From Rossellomorea aquimaris (GTDB taxonomy: Bacteria; Bacillota; Bacilli; Bacillales; Bacillaceae_B), in the NCBI RefSeq assembly GCF_001877785.1, contig NZ_MINN01000011.1, positions 1 through 64,000 on the forward strand: a stretch of 64,000 nt of DNA. Direction: 5' to 3'. This document shows positions 45,689 to 54,025 of the stretch, piece after piece; within the stretch, counting starts at the first letter, position 1, and each line of letters starts with the position of its first letter. The notes beneath the pieces were generated by a model. It searched no databases and had not been told where the DNA came from. It was given only the letters and a program-made list of their open reading frames with translations. The translations under genes were made by a program, and so were the position numbers.

Positions 45689-47302
45689 TCACACCTGTTT
45701 GATTTTATTCTGCACTTGGTCCCTGAGTGTCCGTTTCAGGAATTTGCCGACGGATGTTTTCGGGATCTCATTCATGAACAGGACATCGTCAGGGATCCAC
45801 CATTTTGCAAATTGGGGATTGAGGAAGTCGAGTATATCCTCTTTTGTCACTTTTCCCCGGGAGGATTCCTTTAAGACGACACATGCAACCGGACGCTCCT
45901 GCCATTGTTCATGCGGAACTGCCACCACGGCTGCTTCAAAGATATCTTCATGGGCCATTAATGCATTTTCCAAATCGACTGAAGAAATCCATTCACCTCC
46001 GGATTTAATCAAATCCTTCGTACGATCCACAATCTTTATATAACCCTCTTCATCGATGGTCACGACGTCACCGGTATAGAGCCATCCGTCGCGGAAAGCA
46101 TCCTGGCTCCTTTCGTCCTGATAATATTCTGAAGCGATCCATGGACCTCTCAGGGCAAGCTCCCCCATTTCCTTCCCGTCCCAGGCTGCTTCTCCGTCTT
46201 TTCCGATGATTTTCATTTCCAGCCCGGGGACGAGGATCCCCTGCTTCGCTTTCAAGTCCAGCTTTTCATCGGCTGACAAATCAGCATGATAGCTTTTCGA
46301 AGAAGCGATGACGGCAAGCGGGCTTGTCTCTGTCATGCCGTATGCGTGCATGAAAGGGATGCCGAATTTTTCTTCAAAAGCTTTGATCATTCCCCTCGGT
46401 GCAGCAGATCCCCCGCATAAAATCGAACGCAGGCTGGATAAGTCGTACTCATTCTGTTCGATCTCATTCAGGAGCCCGAGCCAAATCGTAGGGACTCCGG
46501 CCGTGATGGTCACTTTCTCATCCTGCATCAGCTTTGCAAGGATGCCCGGTGTAAAATAAGGACCTGGAAGGACCTGCTTCGTTCCAAACCACACTGATGC
46601 AAAAGGAAGGCCCCATGCGTTCACGTGGAACATCGGTACAACCGGAAGGGCAGTATCCTTTTCACAAACTCCCGTGGTATCAGCAAGGCCTAGCGCCATG
46701 GCGTGAAGCACGATCCCCCGGTGGGAATATATGACTCCTTTAGGATTTCCGGTCGTCGCGGAGGTGTAACACATCCCTGCTGGAGCATTCTCATCAAGAT
46801 CCGTCCGGAATGGGAATGACGGATCGCCTTCGCTCAGTAATTCTTCATAATGATAGACGTTTTTGAGCGAGGTTTTCGGTACTTCTCCATCCGTCATGAC
46901 GATGAAGGCTTCAACATCCTGTATGCTGTCTTTGATCTTGTCGATGAGCGGCAGGATATCAGGATCGATAAGCAGTACTTTGTCCCCGGCATGATTGATG
47001 ATATAGCTTATGTGCTGCGGGGACAGGCGTATGTTGATGGTATGCAGGACTGCTCCGCTGCATGGAATCGCAAAATAGGCTTCAAGGTGGCGGTGATGAT
47101 TCCAGGCGAGTGTACCTACCTTGTCTCCTTCTCTCACTCCTAATTTATGCAGTGCACTTGCAAGGCGCCTTGTCCGTTCGCCCCATTGTTTGTAGGTTAA
47201 GCGCTGGACCCCTGATTCTGTGCGGGACACAATTTCTTTCTTTGGAAAGTATTTTTCGGCTCTTTCTATCATTTGTGTCAAAAGCAGAGGTGTTTGCATC
47301 AT
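45689..47302 (-). CDS. Fatty-acyl-CoA ligase (medium/long chain)
   Basis: A 537-residue ANL-superfamily ligase. Motifs MCYTSATTGNPKGVIYSHRG, HAYGMTETSP, WLYTGDVVTIDEEGYIKIVD and the catalytic Lys in PKTSVGKFLKR are intact. It resembles AlkK-type medium- or long-chain ligases more than LcfB. ATTTGAGGGGAGAG precedes the ATG. On the minus strand ATGAAAGCGTTTTAC (about 47326-47340) resembles a cre site with an imperfect right half, so CcpA control is possible. It is upstream of the isomerase gene on the same strand, but a terminator and a separate promoter region lie between. Confidence 0.87.
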   Translation of the reverse strand: MMQTPLLLTQMIERAEKYFPKKEIVSRTESGVQRLTYKQWGERTRRLASALHKLGVREGDKVGTLAWNHHRHLEAYFAIPCSGAVLHTINIRLSPQHISYIINHAGDKVLLIDPDILPLIDKIKDSIQDVEAFIVMTDGEVPKTSLKNVYHYEELLSEGDPSFPFRTDLDENAPAGMCYTSATTGNPKGVIYSHRGIVLHAMALGLADTTGVCEKDTALPVVPMFHVNAWGLPFASVWFGTKQVLPGPYFTPGILAKLMQDEKVTITAGVPTIWLGLLNEIEQNEYDLSSLRSILCGGSAAPRGMIKAFEEKFGIPFMHAYGMTETSPLAVIASSKSYHADLSADEKLDLKAKQGILVPGLEMKIIGKDGEAAWDGKEMGELALRGPWIASEYYQDERSQDAFRDGWLYTGDVVTIDEEGYIKIVDRTKDLIKSGGEWISSVDLENALMAHEDIFEAAVVAVPHEQWQERPVACVVLKESSRGKVTKEDILDFLNPQFAKWWIPDDVLFMNEIPKTSVGKFLKRTLRDQVQNKIKQV

Positions 47303-47436
47303 ATTCGATCTCTCCCCTCAAATAGTAAAACGCTTTCATTTTCTGTCTATTAGTACTATTCTCCTCATCGGCTGAATTCTCCTTTAAGTAAATGAATAGT
47401 TCAGTCCATTTAGTATCAAGTTTAAACACCGCTTTT

Positions 47437-47580
47437 GATTTCCGTCCAAGACTTCGCTTTTGATCAGAAATGCGAAAGGGCTTTGGTCAGAGGCTTATGA
47501 CATGTACCTCTAAGCCCTGCAGCTGGACTAAATTTGCCGAGAGAATGGCAAACGGGATGCCCGCGAAAAGCGGATAGTCC
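47437..47580. repeat. Dispersed palindromic element, copy 6 (degenerate)
   Basis: The left end GATTTCCGTCCAAGACTTCG resembles the standard end with one base changed. A shortened inner module follows (AGGGCTTTGGTCAGAGGC with GTACCTCTAAGCCCTGCAGC). The right end GATGCCCGCGAAAAGCGGATA is decayed. Confidence 0.75.
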
Positions 47581-47610
47581 CAACATCTAAAATGTACTAT
47601 CAAACTAAAA

Positions 47611-47683
47611 ACCCGGACTAAATTGACTCTAGCAGGCAATTTAGTCCGGGTTTTAATTTGCCTGAGACACTTTTGTCTCAGGC
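47611..47683. terminator. Two adjacent hairpin terminators at the hemZ 3' end
   Basis: ACCCGGACTAAATTG (47611-47625) pairs with 47637-47651, with U-rich flanks on both strands. A second hairpin, GCCTGAGACA/TGTCTCAGGC (47660-47683), is followed by T6 on the plus strand. The first can terminate hemZ. Confidence 0.85.
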
Positions 47684-47690
47684 TTTTTTG

Positions 47691-49187
47691 TTAGGAGAAG
47701 AGTTCATCCAATATCTTGATTTTCTTTTCGGTGTATTCTTTGAATCCAAGGTTATATGCGTTTGGTTCTTTGGGGTTTGCGAAGTGGGTGATCTTCCCTG
47801 TCTTCGGATCGATGAATTTGCTTGCTGCTCCGCAGCCGATTCCGATTATGGTCTGAACCTCTTCCATGATCATGATGTTATAAATGCTGTCCTGTCCGGG
47901 AAGTGCATACCCGACGTTCTCGAGGTTCCCTAGGATATTTTTCTGGCGGTAGAGATAGTATGGTTCGTATCCGTGCGCGCTCGTCCACTCCTCTGCAAGA
48001 TTCATCATCCGTTCAATCTCAAGCCTGCCGGCGACCTTGTACTTTTCTTTATTTTTAGTCATTTCCGATGCGCGTTTGAATGACAAGGTGTGGACCGTCA
48101 ATGATTCCGGCATGAGCTTTTCCGTTTCATCCAATGAATGTTGAAGTTCGGGAATCTCTTCATTTGGAAGCCCGATGATCAAGTCCATATTGATATTGTT
48201 CATTCCCATTTGACGGGCAAGATGGAACTTGTCGATTGTTTCTTCCACTGTATGATGACGCCCGATCGCCTTTAGGGTTTCCTGTGTATAAGACTGCGGG
48301 TTGATGGATATCCGGTCGATATTCCACTTATTCAACACTTCCAGTTTCTCCACTGAAATCGTATCCGGACGGCCCGCTTCCACCGTCACTTCCCTTACCT
48401 TGTCCACATCCGGGAAGGATCGGTACATTTCTTCGTATAAGGCATCCATCTCTTCGGCAGTAATCGACGTAGGTGTCCCGCCGCCGTAGTATATAGTTGT
48501 AATTTTGATTCCTTTTTCCTTCAGCCAGCGTCCCATTTCCTGAATTTCATAATGCAGACCTGCAAGGAACGAGTCGACACGTCCCTGTTTGCCGAGGATC
48601 GCATACGCCGGAAATGTACAGTACGCACATTTTGTCGGGCAGAATGGAATTCCGATATAAATGCTCACTTCATTCTGGACATCATAGAGATCCGGTACCA
48701 CTGAGAGCTGGCGGTCGACAATGTTCTGCATAAGCTCTATTTTTTCATCCGTAATCAGATATTCTTCCTTCAGCTTTGCATGAACTTCTTCCCTTGGCGT
48801 GCCAAGCTGGTTCTGTTTATGGATAAGCTTGGTTGGGCGGATACCGGTGAGGATCCCCCATTTTTGCCTGATTCCTGTGAGATCCTGAAGCACATTCAAG
48901 TATACATGGGAGAGCGCAGTCTTCACCTGGCGGAATCCTTCTTTCTCCGTTTCATATGGTTTCCATCCCCTTGAATACTCAGAGCGGATTTCCTTTTTGG
49001 TTTCCGGATCCTCTAAAGCCGCTTTTGCTTCAATTCTATTTTCAGTATTCAAGTCTATATGAACTTTTAAATCAACGGAATTGCATTCAGTAAAATAAAT
49101 GCTTGTCTCTTCAAAAAACAAATTGGCTATCAATCGCAGAGGACGTTCAAAACGTTCATCCTCAACTCCTGTTATTAAAATATTCAC
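47691..49187 (-). CDS. hemZ: Radical-SAM coproporphyrinogen dehydrogenase-like protein HemZ
   Basis: A 498-residue radical SAM enzyme. The cluster motif CPTKCAYCTFPAYA binds 4Fe-4S, and YYGGGTPTSI and EAGRPDTI are HemN-family SAM-site motifs. The extra N-terminal domain (about 1-150) distinguishes HemZ from HemN and HemW. It is proposed to act in anaerobic heme synthesis. The GTG at 49187 is chosen: AAAGGTG then has 9-nt spacing and the N-terminus MNILITGVEDERFERPL aligns with the family. Confidence 0.92.
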   Translation of the reverse strand: MNILITGVEDERFERPLRLIANLFFEETSIYFTECNSVDLKVHIDLNTENRIEAKAALEDPETKKEIRSEYSRGWKPYETEKEGFRQVKTALSHVYLNVLQDLTGIRQKWGILTGIRPTKLIHKQNQLGTPREEVHAKLKEEYLITDEKIELMQNIVDRQLSVVPDLYDVQNEVSIYIGIPFCPTKCAYCTFPAYAILGKQGRVDSFLAGLHYEIQEMGRWLKEKGIKITTIYYGGGTPTSITAEEMDALYEEMYRSFPDVDKVREVTVEAGRPDTISVEKLEVLNKWNIDRISINPQSYTQETLKAIGRHHTVEETIDKFHLARQMGMNNINMDLIIGLPNEEIPELQHSLDETEKLMPESLTVHTLSFKRASEMTKNKEKYKVAGRLEIERMMNLAEEWTSAHGYEPYYLYRQKNILGNLENVGYALPGQDSIYNIMIMEEVQTIIGIGCGAASKFIDPKTGKITHFANPKEPNAYNLGFKEYTEKKIKILDELFS

Positions 49188-49301
49188 CCTTATAATCACC
49201 TTTCAATAAAACTAGCTTTTTCTAGTGTACAGAAAGGGATGAAAATGGTCAATGAACCTGTAACCGGCCTGTATGATGCCAGTTCACCTGCTGTAAAAGA
49301 G

Positions 49302-49340
49302 AACGGGCCGATAAGGCAGCATCCGCCTTATTGGCCCGTT
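49302..49340. terminator. Hairpin terminator between hemZ and yhaX
   Basis: AACGGGCCGATAAGGC (49302-49317) pairs with GCCTTATTGGCCCGTT (49325-49340) with one wobble. The U-tract is weak. It lies just past the yhaX stop. Confidence 0.75.
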
Positions 49341-49346
49341 TCCTGT

Positions 49347-50216
49347 TCATGACCTGATGATGTTCATTTTCTTAAGAAATGGAATCGGGTGCTGTTTCCT
49401 GAAGAGTTCTGTGATGAAGTAAGGGAGCCCTTTCAGGTCTTGACTCCTGGTAACCCAGTCCGCATGTGCCTTTACCTCCCGCGGCGCCTCACCCATCGCC
49501 ACCCCGAGTCCGCAGCATCTGATGGCGTCGACATCATCTATACCCGCCCCTACCATGACAATCTGCTCTTTCCTTATGCCGAGTCTTTCAGACAGGTACA
49601 ACAGCCCCCTGAGTTTTGAGACCCCTTTAGGGAGAATATCGAGGGTATGATCCGATGTAGGGACCGCATCCACTTCCTCGTACATTCCTTTCAGTGAAGC
49701 AGCAATATCCCATACATCTTCTTTATGCTGGAGCAACACTGAAATTTTCGGCACAGCAAGAGGATTTTCAAGCAGATGTTCGCTCACCACATTCACGTAT
49801 TGCTTGCTGTATAAAAATCGTGAATCTCTGTCCCAGGACACAGTGGATGTCAATTTAGACTGGTTATTTGCTTTGCCGACAATGCTTTGTTTTTCATGAG
49901 ACAGCTGAACCTGTCCGGGGAAGCCTTCGAGGAATTGTGTGATCTCATAAGTGAGTGCTTCAGAAATTTTCCTCACATACAGCGGCCGGTCCCGCTCAGC
50001 AGCTATATAAGCCCCGCCGTGGGTGATGATCGGACAGTCTATCTTCAAGGCTTTTGCAACCTTTCTTGCAGAAGCAAAGTTTCTGCTTGTGACAAGAGTG
50101 ACCCGCACTCCTTTATTTTGGACGTACTCAATCGCTTCTTTAGTTTCTTTTGCGATTTTTCCGTTTTCATTAACAACAGAGCCGTCGATATTAAGTGCCA
50201 TCATTCTATAAATCAT
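49347..50216 (-). CDS. yhaX: HAD-superfamily protein YhaX (Cof type)
   Basis: A 289-residue Cof-type HAD protein with a C2B cap. Motif I reads ALNIDGSVVN, so the usual nucleophile Asp of DxDGT is Asn9 here; motif II VTLVTSRN and motif IV VGAGIDDVDAI are normal. If the reading is right, classical phosphatase activity is doubtful. I recall the same Asn in B. subtilis YhaX. AGGGGGGAC precedes the ATG at 50216; the track start adds 52 unrelated residues. It lies beside hemZ as in B. subtilis. Confidence 0.88.
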   Translation of the reverse strand: MIYRMMALNIDGSVVNENGKIAKETKEAIEYVQNKGVRVTLVTSRNFASARKVAKALKIDCPIITHGGAYIAAERDRPLYVRKISEALTYEITQFLEGFPGQVQLSHEKQSIVGKANNQSKLTSTVSWDRDSRFLYSKQYVNVVSEHLLENPLAVPKISVLLQHKEDVWDIAASLKGMYEEVDAVPTSDHTLDILPKGVSKLRGLLYLSERLGIRKEQIVMVGAGIDDVDAIRCCGLGVAMGEAPREVKAHADWVTRSQDLKGLPYFITELFRKQHPIPFLKKMNIIRS

Positions 50217-50456
50217 TGGTGTCCCCCCTAAATGTTGTCTACTTCCTTTCTTAAGTTTTATGAAGAGATATAGACAAATATGACAAGAGGGTGATATTAG
50301 GCAGGAGGATAAAAGTCCGCTTCTATTGATCACATGGATTCCCACAAAATATCCGCCTGAATAAGGCGGCAAAAATTAAAAGTTGTTCAGTTATGACCTG
50401 GGAATTAGTGATTTTAACAGAGGGAGCAATCTGGCGTTCTATTGAACATTGGGGTT

Positions 50457-50590
50457 ATCAACAAAAATTCGGATTTACCAACGTTTTTTTGAAATTACCA
50501 ACAAATATGATGTCTGTTTCAACGTTTTTCAGGATTCACCAACAAAAATAAGGCACTTACCGACAATTCGACACTTCTCAACAAGTTTCA
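50457..50590. repeat. About 20-bp periodic CAAC-core array, seven units
   Basis: The core TTACCAAC (variants TTATCAAC, TTCACCAAC, TTACCGAC, TTCTCAAC) recurs with starts of CAAC at 50459, 50479, 50499, 50520, 50540, 50561 and 50579. Spacings are 20, 20, 21, 20, 21 and 18. Sequence between cores is AT-rich and variable. The core differs from the TTGYGCC arrays but the period is the same. No gene is seen in 50217-50456. Confidence 0.75.
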
Positions 50591-50668
50591 CGAATGCGTA
50601 TCCCGTTGTTCATCTGACTTTTAGAACAAGTAAATACAGGAGCAGGTTTTCCCTTTCAACCGAGGCAT

Positions 50669-50844
50669 TCATATCGGGAATAATTCATATTTCAAACCCC
50701 TGGTTCCGCCCCTGATTGCCTTCAGGACGGTTTCTTTAATATCTGCCCGATAAGCTTCCAGAAAAGAGAAGCATTCAAATTCAATAACCCATCGAAATGG
50801 TCTTTAAGAATGCATTTGATAACCCCGCTGTTTGACTTCTCCAT
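50669..50844 (-). pseudogene. Remnant of an IS91-type transposase N-terminal zinc domain
   Basis: On the minus strand an ATG at 50844 opens a frame reading GVIKCILKDHFDGLLNLNAS. The text then continues in another frame as LEAYRADIKETVLKAIRGG followed by TRGLKYELF and a stop. The joined text resembles the start of the zinc-binding domain of IS91-type transposases as I recall it, including the Cys-to-Gly position in AIRGGT. There is no remaining catalytic part and no ribosome site of note. The assignment is from memory and moderate. Confidence 0.45.
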
Positions 50845-50906
50845 AGCGTCTCCCTAAAACAGACGAACACTCAAGTACAGTATTTTATAATTTCCTAAAC
50901 AATAAA

Positions 50907-50931
50907 AAAATACCCGGATCAGATCCGGGTA
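50907..50931 (-). terminator. Terminator of yheA
   Basis: TACCCGGAT and ATCCGGGTA form a tight perfect stem (50911-50931), with A7 on the left giving the minus-strand U-tract. Confidence 0.9.
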
Positions 50932-50947
50932 CCTTCTGTGATTATGA

Positions 50948-51301
50948 TTATTGCTGCATGGAACCATAAAGCTCTTCAAGAGGCCTCATGATGACTTTGT
51001 TCAAGTCCTGGATGACCATGCTCATACGTTGTTCAGCTTCCATCAGCTTGCCGATTTTTTCGTGCTGCTGCACAAGCTGTGCTGTTTTTTGAGCCTGTTC
51101 CACTTCTTCCTGAGTGATTTCTTCACCGTTCATCTGCTTTTGCTGAAGTGTCATTTGAATATTTCTGAAGTTTTCAAACATCTTGTTTGCTGATTCGTCG
51201 CTGTTTACTTCGTCGTACATTTTTTTAAGTTCCAAGAATTCGTCGCTTTGTCTAAGCGCTCTTTCCAGTTCATTTGCCTGATCGTATAAGTTAATTGCCA
51301 A
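50948..51301 (-). CDS. yheA: YlbF/YmcA-family protein YheA
   Basis: A 117-residue all-helical protein of the UPF0342/YlbF family, with a heptad-rich Gln/Glu/Lys pattern over its whole length. YlbF and YmcA form the Y-complex that affects RNase Y and Spo0A; YheA has no firm role. TTG start with TAGGAGG upstream. Located next to yheB, as in B. subtilis. Confidence 0.9.
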   Translation of the reverse strand: MAINLYDQANELERALRQSDEFLELKKMYDEVNSDESANKMFENFRNIQMTLQQKQMNGEEITQEEVEQAQKTAQLVQQHEKIGKLMEAEQRMSMVIQDLNKVIMRPLEELYGSMQQ

Positions 51302-51421
51302 AATACGTACCTCCTAATATTTTCACTCTTTGTTTCCTCCACCACTATAACAAACTATGAGGAAGAATTCTAGGAAGTTCCCTTTTACGCTGCAAGCATA
51401 AATGTACCTTCAATCAGGAAA

Positions 51422-52561
51422 CTAAGAAAATATCATCACAAATATACTTTGGATCAACCCTATGATCCCTCCCAGCAGGGCACCGAGATATGTGATCATC
51501 TTGAATTCACGCCGGGAAATGCCAAGCACTAAATCTTCGAGTCTTGCAACCGAGAAGGATTCCACCTGTTCCTGGACGATTTTCTGAAGATGCAGCTTTG
51601 TCATCAGGTTAGGAATCTTTGCCGATAAGAGGTCAGTACCTTTTTCGACCCATTTAGGAAGGAGTGTATCAGTAAATGTACCCTCATGGGGTGCAAGCCA
51701 GTATGACAATGGTTTTGAGAGATGTCCGTCGATATCGACAATCCTGATCAGGGATGTGTGCAGCTGGGACATGATGTCCTCTTCCGGAAGCTTATCGATC
51801 ACTTCATCTACTTGCATGAGTTTCAGTTTTCCCCATTCCTTCCGCAGAAGATTATGAAGGATCTCCTGCGTTCCTTCATGTTTGATGAATTTGACGATTT
51901 CAGGCTGGACCTTATCAGCTATTGATGTATTTCCAAGGAACATCCCCAGCATGTTTCCAAGCCTGCCCCGCTCTTTCAGGAAATCATCGATCATGATCTT
52001 CACTTTCGCTTTTCCTTCCGGACTTGTGAAGTAGCTTTCAGCACGTCCCGCAATCATGTCGACCAGTTTCGGGATCGCATCTTCGATTTTCTCCTGCCAC
52101 TTTTCAGGCAGCGCTTCTCCCACGCGTTTTGAACTGTACTCCATTTTGGATCGGGTGACTTTGTCTTCCACCCATTCTTTCAGCCACCGGTTCAATACGT
52201 CGGATGATACCGGGATGTGAAGGATCTCAAGCCATTCATTGATCGTCTTATCCGAACGGAAAACAGGGGCGGATTCCTCCTGCAGCCACTCGGTGACGTC
52301 TCTTTGAAAATCATCATTCATGATTTTCTTCTGAAGGCTTTCCGGGGTGATTAAGTGATCGACCACCATGTTCCCGAGCTGCTGAGCCAGTTCTTCCCTC
52401 CGTTTCGGGATGAGGCCCGGTGTGAAAGGAACTTTGAATCTTCCAATATAGTAAGCCTTGTAAGGCCGGAAGAGCATTTTGATGGCAAGTGAATTGGTGA
52501 CGCCTCCGATGAGTGCTCCAATAACGACCATGAATACAATAAGGATGAACACATCCAGCAT
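51422..52561 (-). CDS. yheB: DUF445 membrane protein YheB
   Basis: A 379-residue protein of the DUF445 family. The N-terminal TM helix is followed by the conserved GALIGGVTNSLAIKMLFRPY and PFTPGLIPKRREELA motifs, a long helical region, and a C-terminal TM hairpin GALLGGIIGLIQSIFVMIF. The function is unknown. The ATG at 52561 follows AAGGAAGGTG; the track start 17 residues upstream is unsupported. Divergent from the ATP-grasp cluster. Confidence 0.9.
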   Translation of the reverse strand: MLDVFILIVFMVVIGALIGGVTNSLAIKMLFRPYKAYYIGRFKVPFTPGLIPKRREELAQQLGNMVVDHLITPESLQKKIMNDDFQRDVTEWLQEESAPVFRSDKTINEWLEILHIPVSSDVLNRWLKEWVEDKVTRSKMEYSSKRVGEALPEKWQEKIEDAIPKLVDMIAGRAESYFTSPEGKAKVKIMIDDFLKERGRLGNMLGMFLGNTSIADKVQPEIVKFIKHEGTQEILHNLLRKEWGKLKLMQVDEVIDKLPEEDIMSQLHTSLIRIVDIDGHLSKPLSYWLAPHEGTFTDTLLPKWVEKGTDLLSAKIPNLMTKLHLQKIVQEQVESFSVARLEDLVLGISRREFKMITYLGALLGGIIGLIQSIFVMIFS

Positions 52562-52585
52562 AATGGCACCTTCCTTTTCTGCTTT

Positions 52586-52613
52586 GAACATTTTGCCAAT
52601 TTTCACATACAAT
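52586..52613 (+). promoter_or_regulatory. Candidate sigma-E promoter of the ATP-grasp cluster
   Basis: CATACAAT (52606-52613) is a perfect match to the sigma-E -10 consensus as I know it. GAACATTT (52586-52593), 12 nt upstream, is a fair -35. The predicted start lies about 60 nt before the first gene. Mother-cell expression would fit spore-coat association of the products. Confidence 0.55.
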
Positions 52614-52681
52614 GCAATATGTGCATTAGCCCAATAAATAATTATAGAGTTTTTCCATCTCCGTATGCAAATGAGGAATGT

Positions 52682-54025
52682 ATGATGATGTTTAAAAGTT
52701 CCTTTTTCAATTTAGAGAATCATAGAGAAGTAAATGAATTAATAGTACCTGATTCCATCTTTCATAAATTTGACTTTACAGAACAGTGGGTCTTAAAAGC
52801 AGGGGCTTCCTTTATTCATATCGTTTGCTCTCCTTCCGGTACGAGTGATCCAAGGATCACACTGAAAAGCACCGACCCGTTATTTTCCTCTCTTCCCCGG
52901 ATGGATCATGCGCTGGTAAATATAGACCAGGAACGCAAAATCATCTCAATCGGACCGATCACAGCGCTGTTAATTGATTCGTTTCAGGAAGATACAATAA
53001 TTAAACACTCTTTAAAGGAATATTTTACAGAGTGTCAGCGGTGGTTTCAACAACAAGGCGGGCTTTTTTTCCTCATGACAGTTTCTTCATTCGTCAATGA
53101 TGAAGCGGAGGGGTATCTATTCGATCAAGGTGATTGGCAGAAAAGGCCCCTCCCGTACCCGGATGTGATCTATAATCGGAGTCATTCACGCAAACTCGAA
53201 AACCATAAACAATTCGAGGCTGCTTTGAACAGGACCAGAGAACGATCCATACACTTGTTCAACTCTTCTTTTTTATCCAAGGATGCAGCGTATTCACACC
53301 TTAAAACACACTCCTCAATCCAGCCCCATCTGCCCCAAACCGCTTTAGGACTCGAACGACTGGAAGAAATGCTCTCTATTCATCACGTTGTTTTTGTAAA
53401 AAGAGTTAACGGAAGTAAAGGCCGATACATTATCCGCATCCAAAAAAGGGCAAAGGATTATCTTGTCTCACAAAACTCCTTTTCTTCTAAACCTACTCAT
53501 GTATTCCATACTTATTCATCTCTTTACAGGCAGCTTCAGTGCTGGTGCCGCAATTCGCGGTATATCGTCCAAGAGACCATCCCTTTCTTGACTGTTAATG
53601 GACACACGCTTGACTTTCGCTTTTTATGTCACAGGAACCACCGGGGAAGCTGGTCCGTCATTTCGACTGCAGCCCGTATCGCTTCAGAAGATCAATTTGT
53701 TGCGAACATCGATCAGGGCGGGTGCATGGAACCACCCCTTGAGATATTGAGTGATCTTTTTCCCAGCGGGCACAGAGAAATTTATTCAAATATGAAGGAC
53801 TTATCACTGTCCGCTTCATCTTACTTATCAGAACATCTGGAAGGGAACTTTGCCGAATTCGGCATCGACATCGGAGTGGATTCAGCAGGTAAGCCATGGA
53901 TCATTGAAGTGAACTCCAAACCTTCCAAGAAGACGTTCATTGACAATGAACGCATCAGGCCTTCTGTTAAAGGCTTATACGAGTACAGCTACAACATCTG
54001 GAAAGGAAAAGGAGGAATAATATGA
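52682..54025 (+). CDS. YheC/YheD-family ATP-grasp protein A
   Basis: A 447-residue YheC/YheD-family protein, first of four in tandem. The N-terminal region contains PDVIYNRSHSRK, the family hallmark for a conserved Asn-Arg. The C-terminal ATP-grasp fold has FVKRVNGSKGRYIIRI (nucleotide Lys/Gly loop) and EFGIDIGVDSAGKPWIIEVN followed by SKPSK (metal-binding Glu and Asn). The ATG run at 52682-52690 is the start, since GAGGAATGT lies just upstream. Members are endospore-coat-associated in B. subtilis. It ends in an ATGA overlap with the next gene. Confidence 0.85.
   Translation: MMMFKSSFFNLENHREVNELIVPDSIFHKFDFTEQWVLKAGASFIHIVCSPSGTSDPRITLKSTDPLFSSLPRMDHALVNIDQERKIISIGPITALLIDSFQEDTIIKHSLKEYFTECQRWFQQQGGLFFLMTVSSFVNDEAEGYLFDQGDWQKRPLPYPDVIYNRSHSRKLENHKQFEAALNRTRERSIHLFNSSFLSKDAAYSHLKTHSSIQPHLPQTALGLERLEEMLSIHHVVFVKRVNGSKGRYIIRIQKRAKDYLVSQNSFSSKPTHVFHTYSSLYRQLQCWCRNSRYIVQETIPFLTVNGHTLDFRFLCHRNHRGSWSVISTAARIASEDQFVANIDQGGCMEPPLEILSDLFPSGHREIYSNMKDLSLSASSYLSEHLEGNFAEFGIDIGVDSAGKPWIIEVNSKPSKKTFIDNERIRPSVKGLYEYSYNIWKGKGGII

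Noticed and set aside
47691-49187. HemN or HemW identity
   Set aside because: The long N-terminal domain, length of about 500 and position beside yhaX fit HemZ better.
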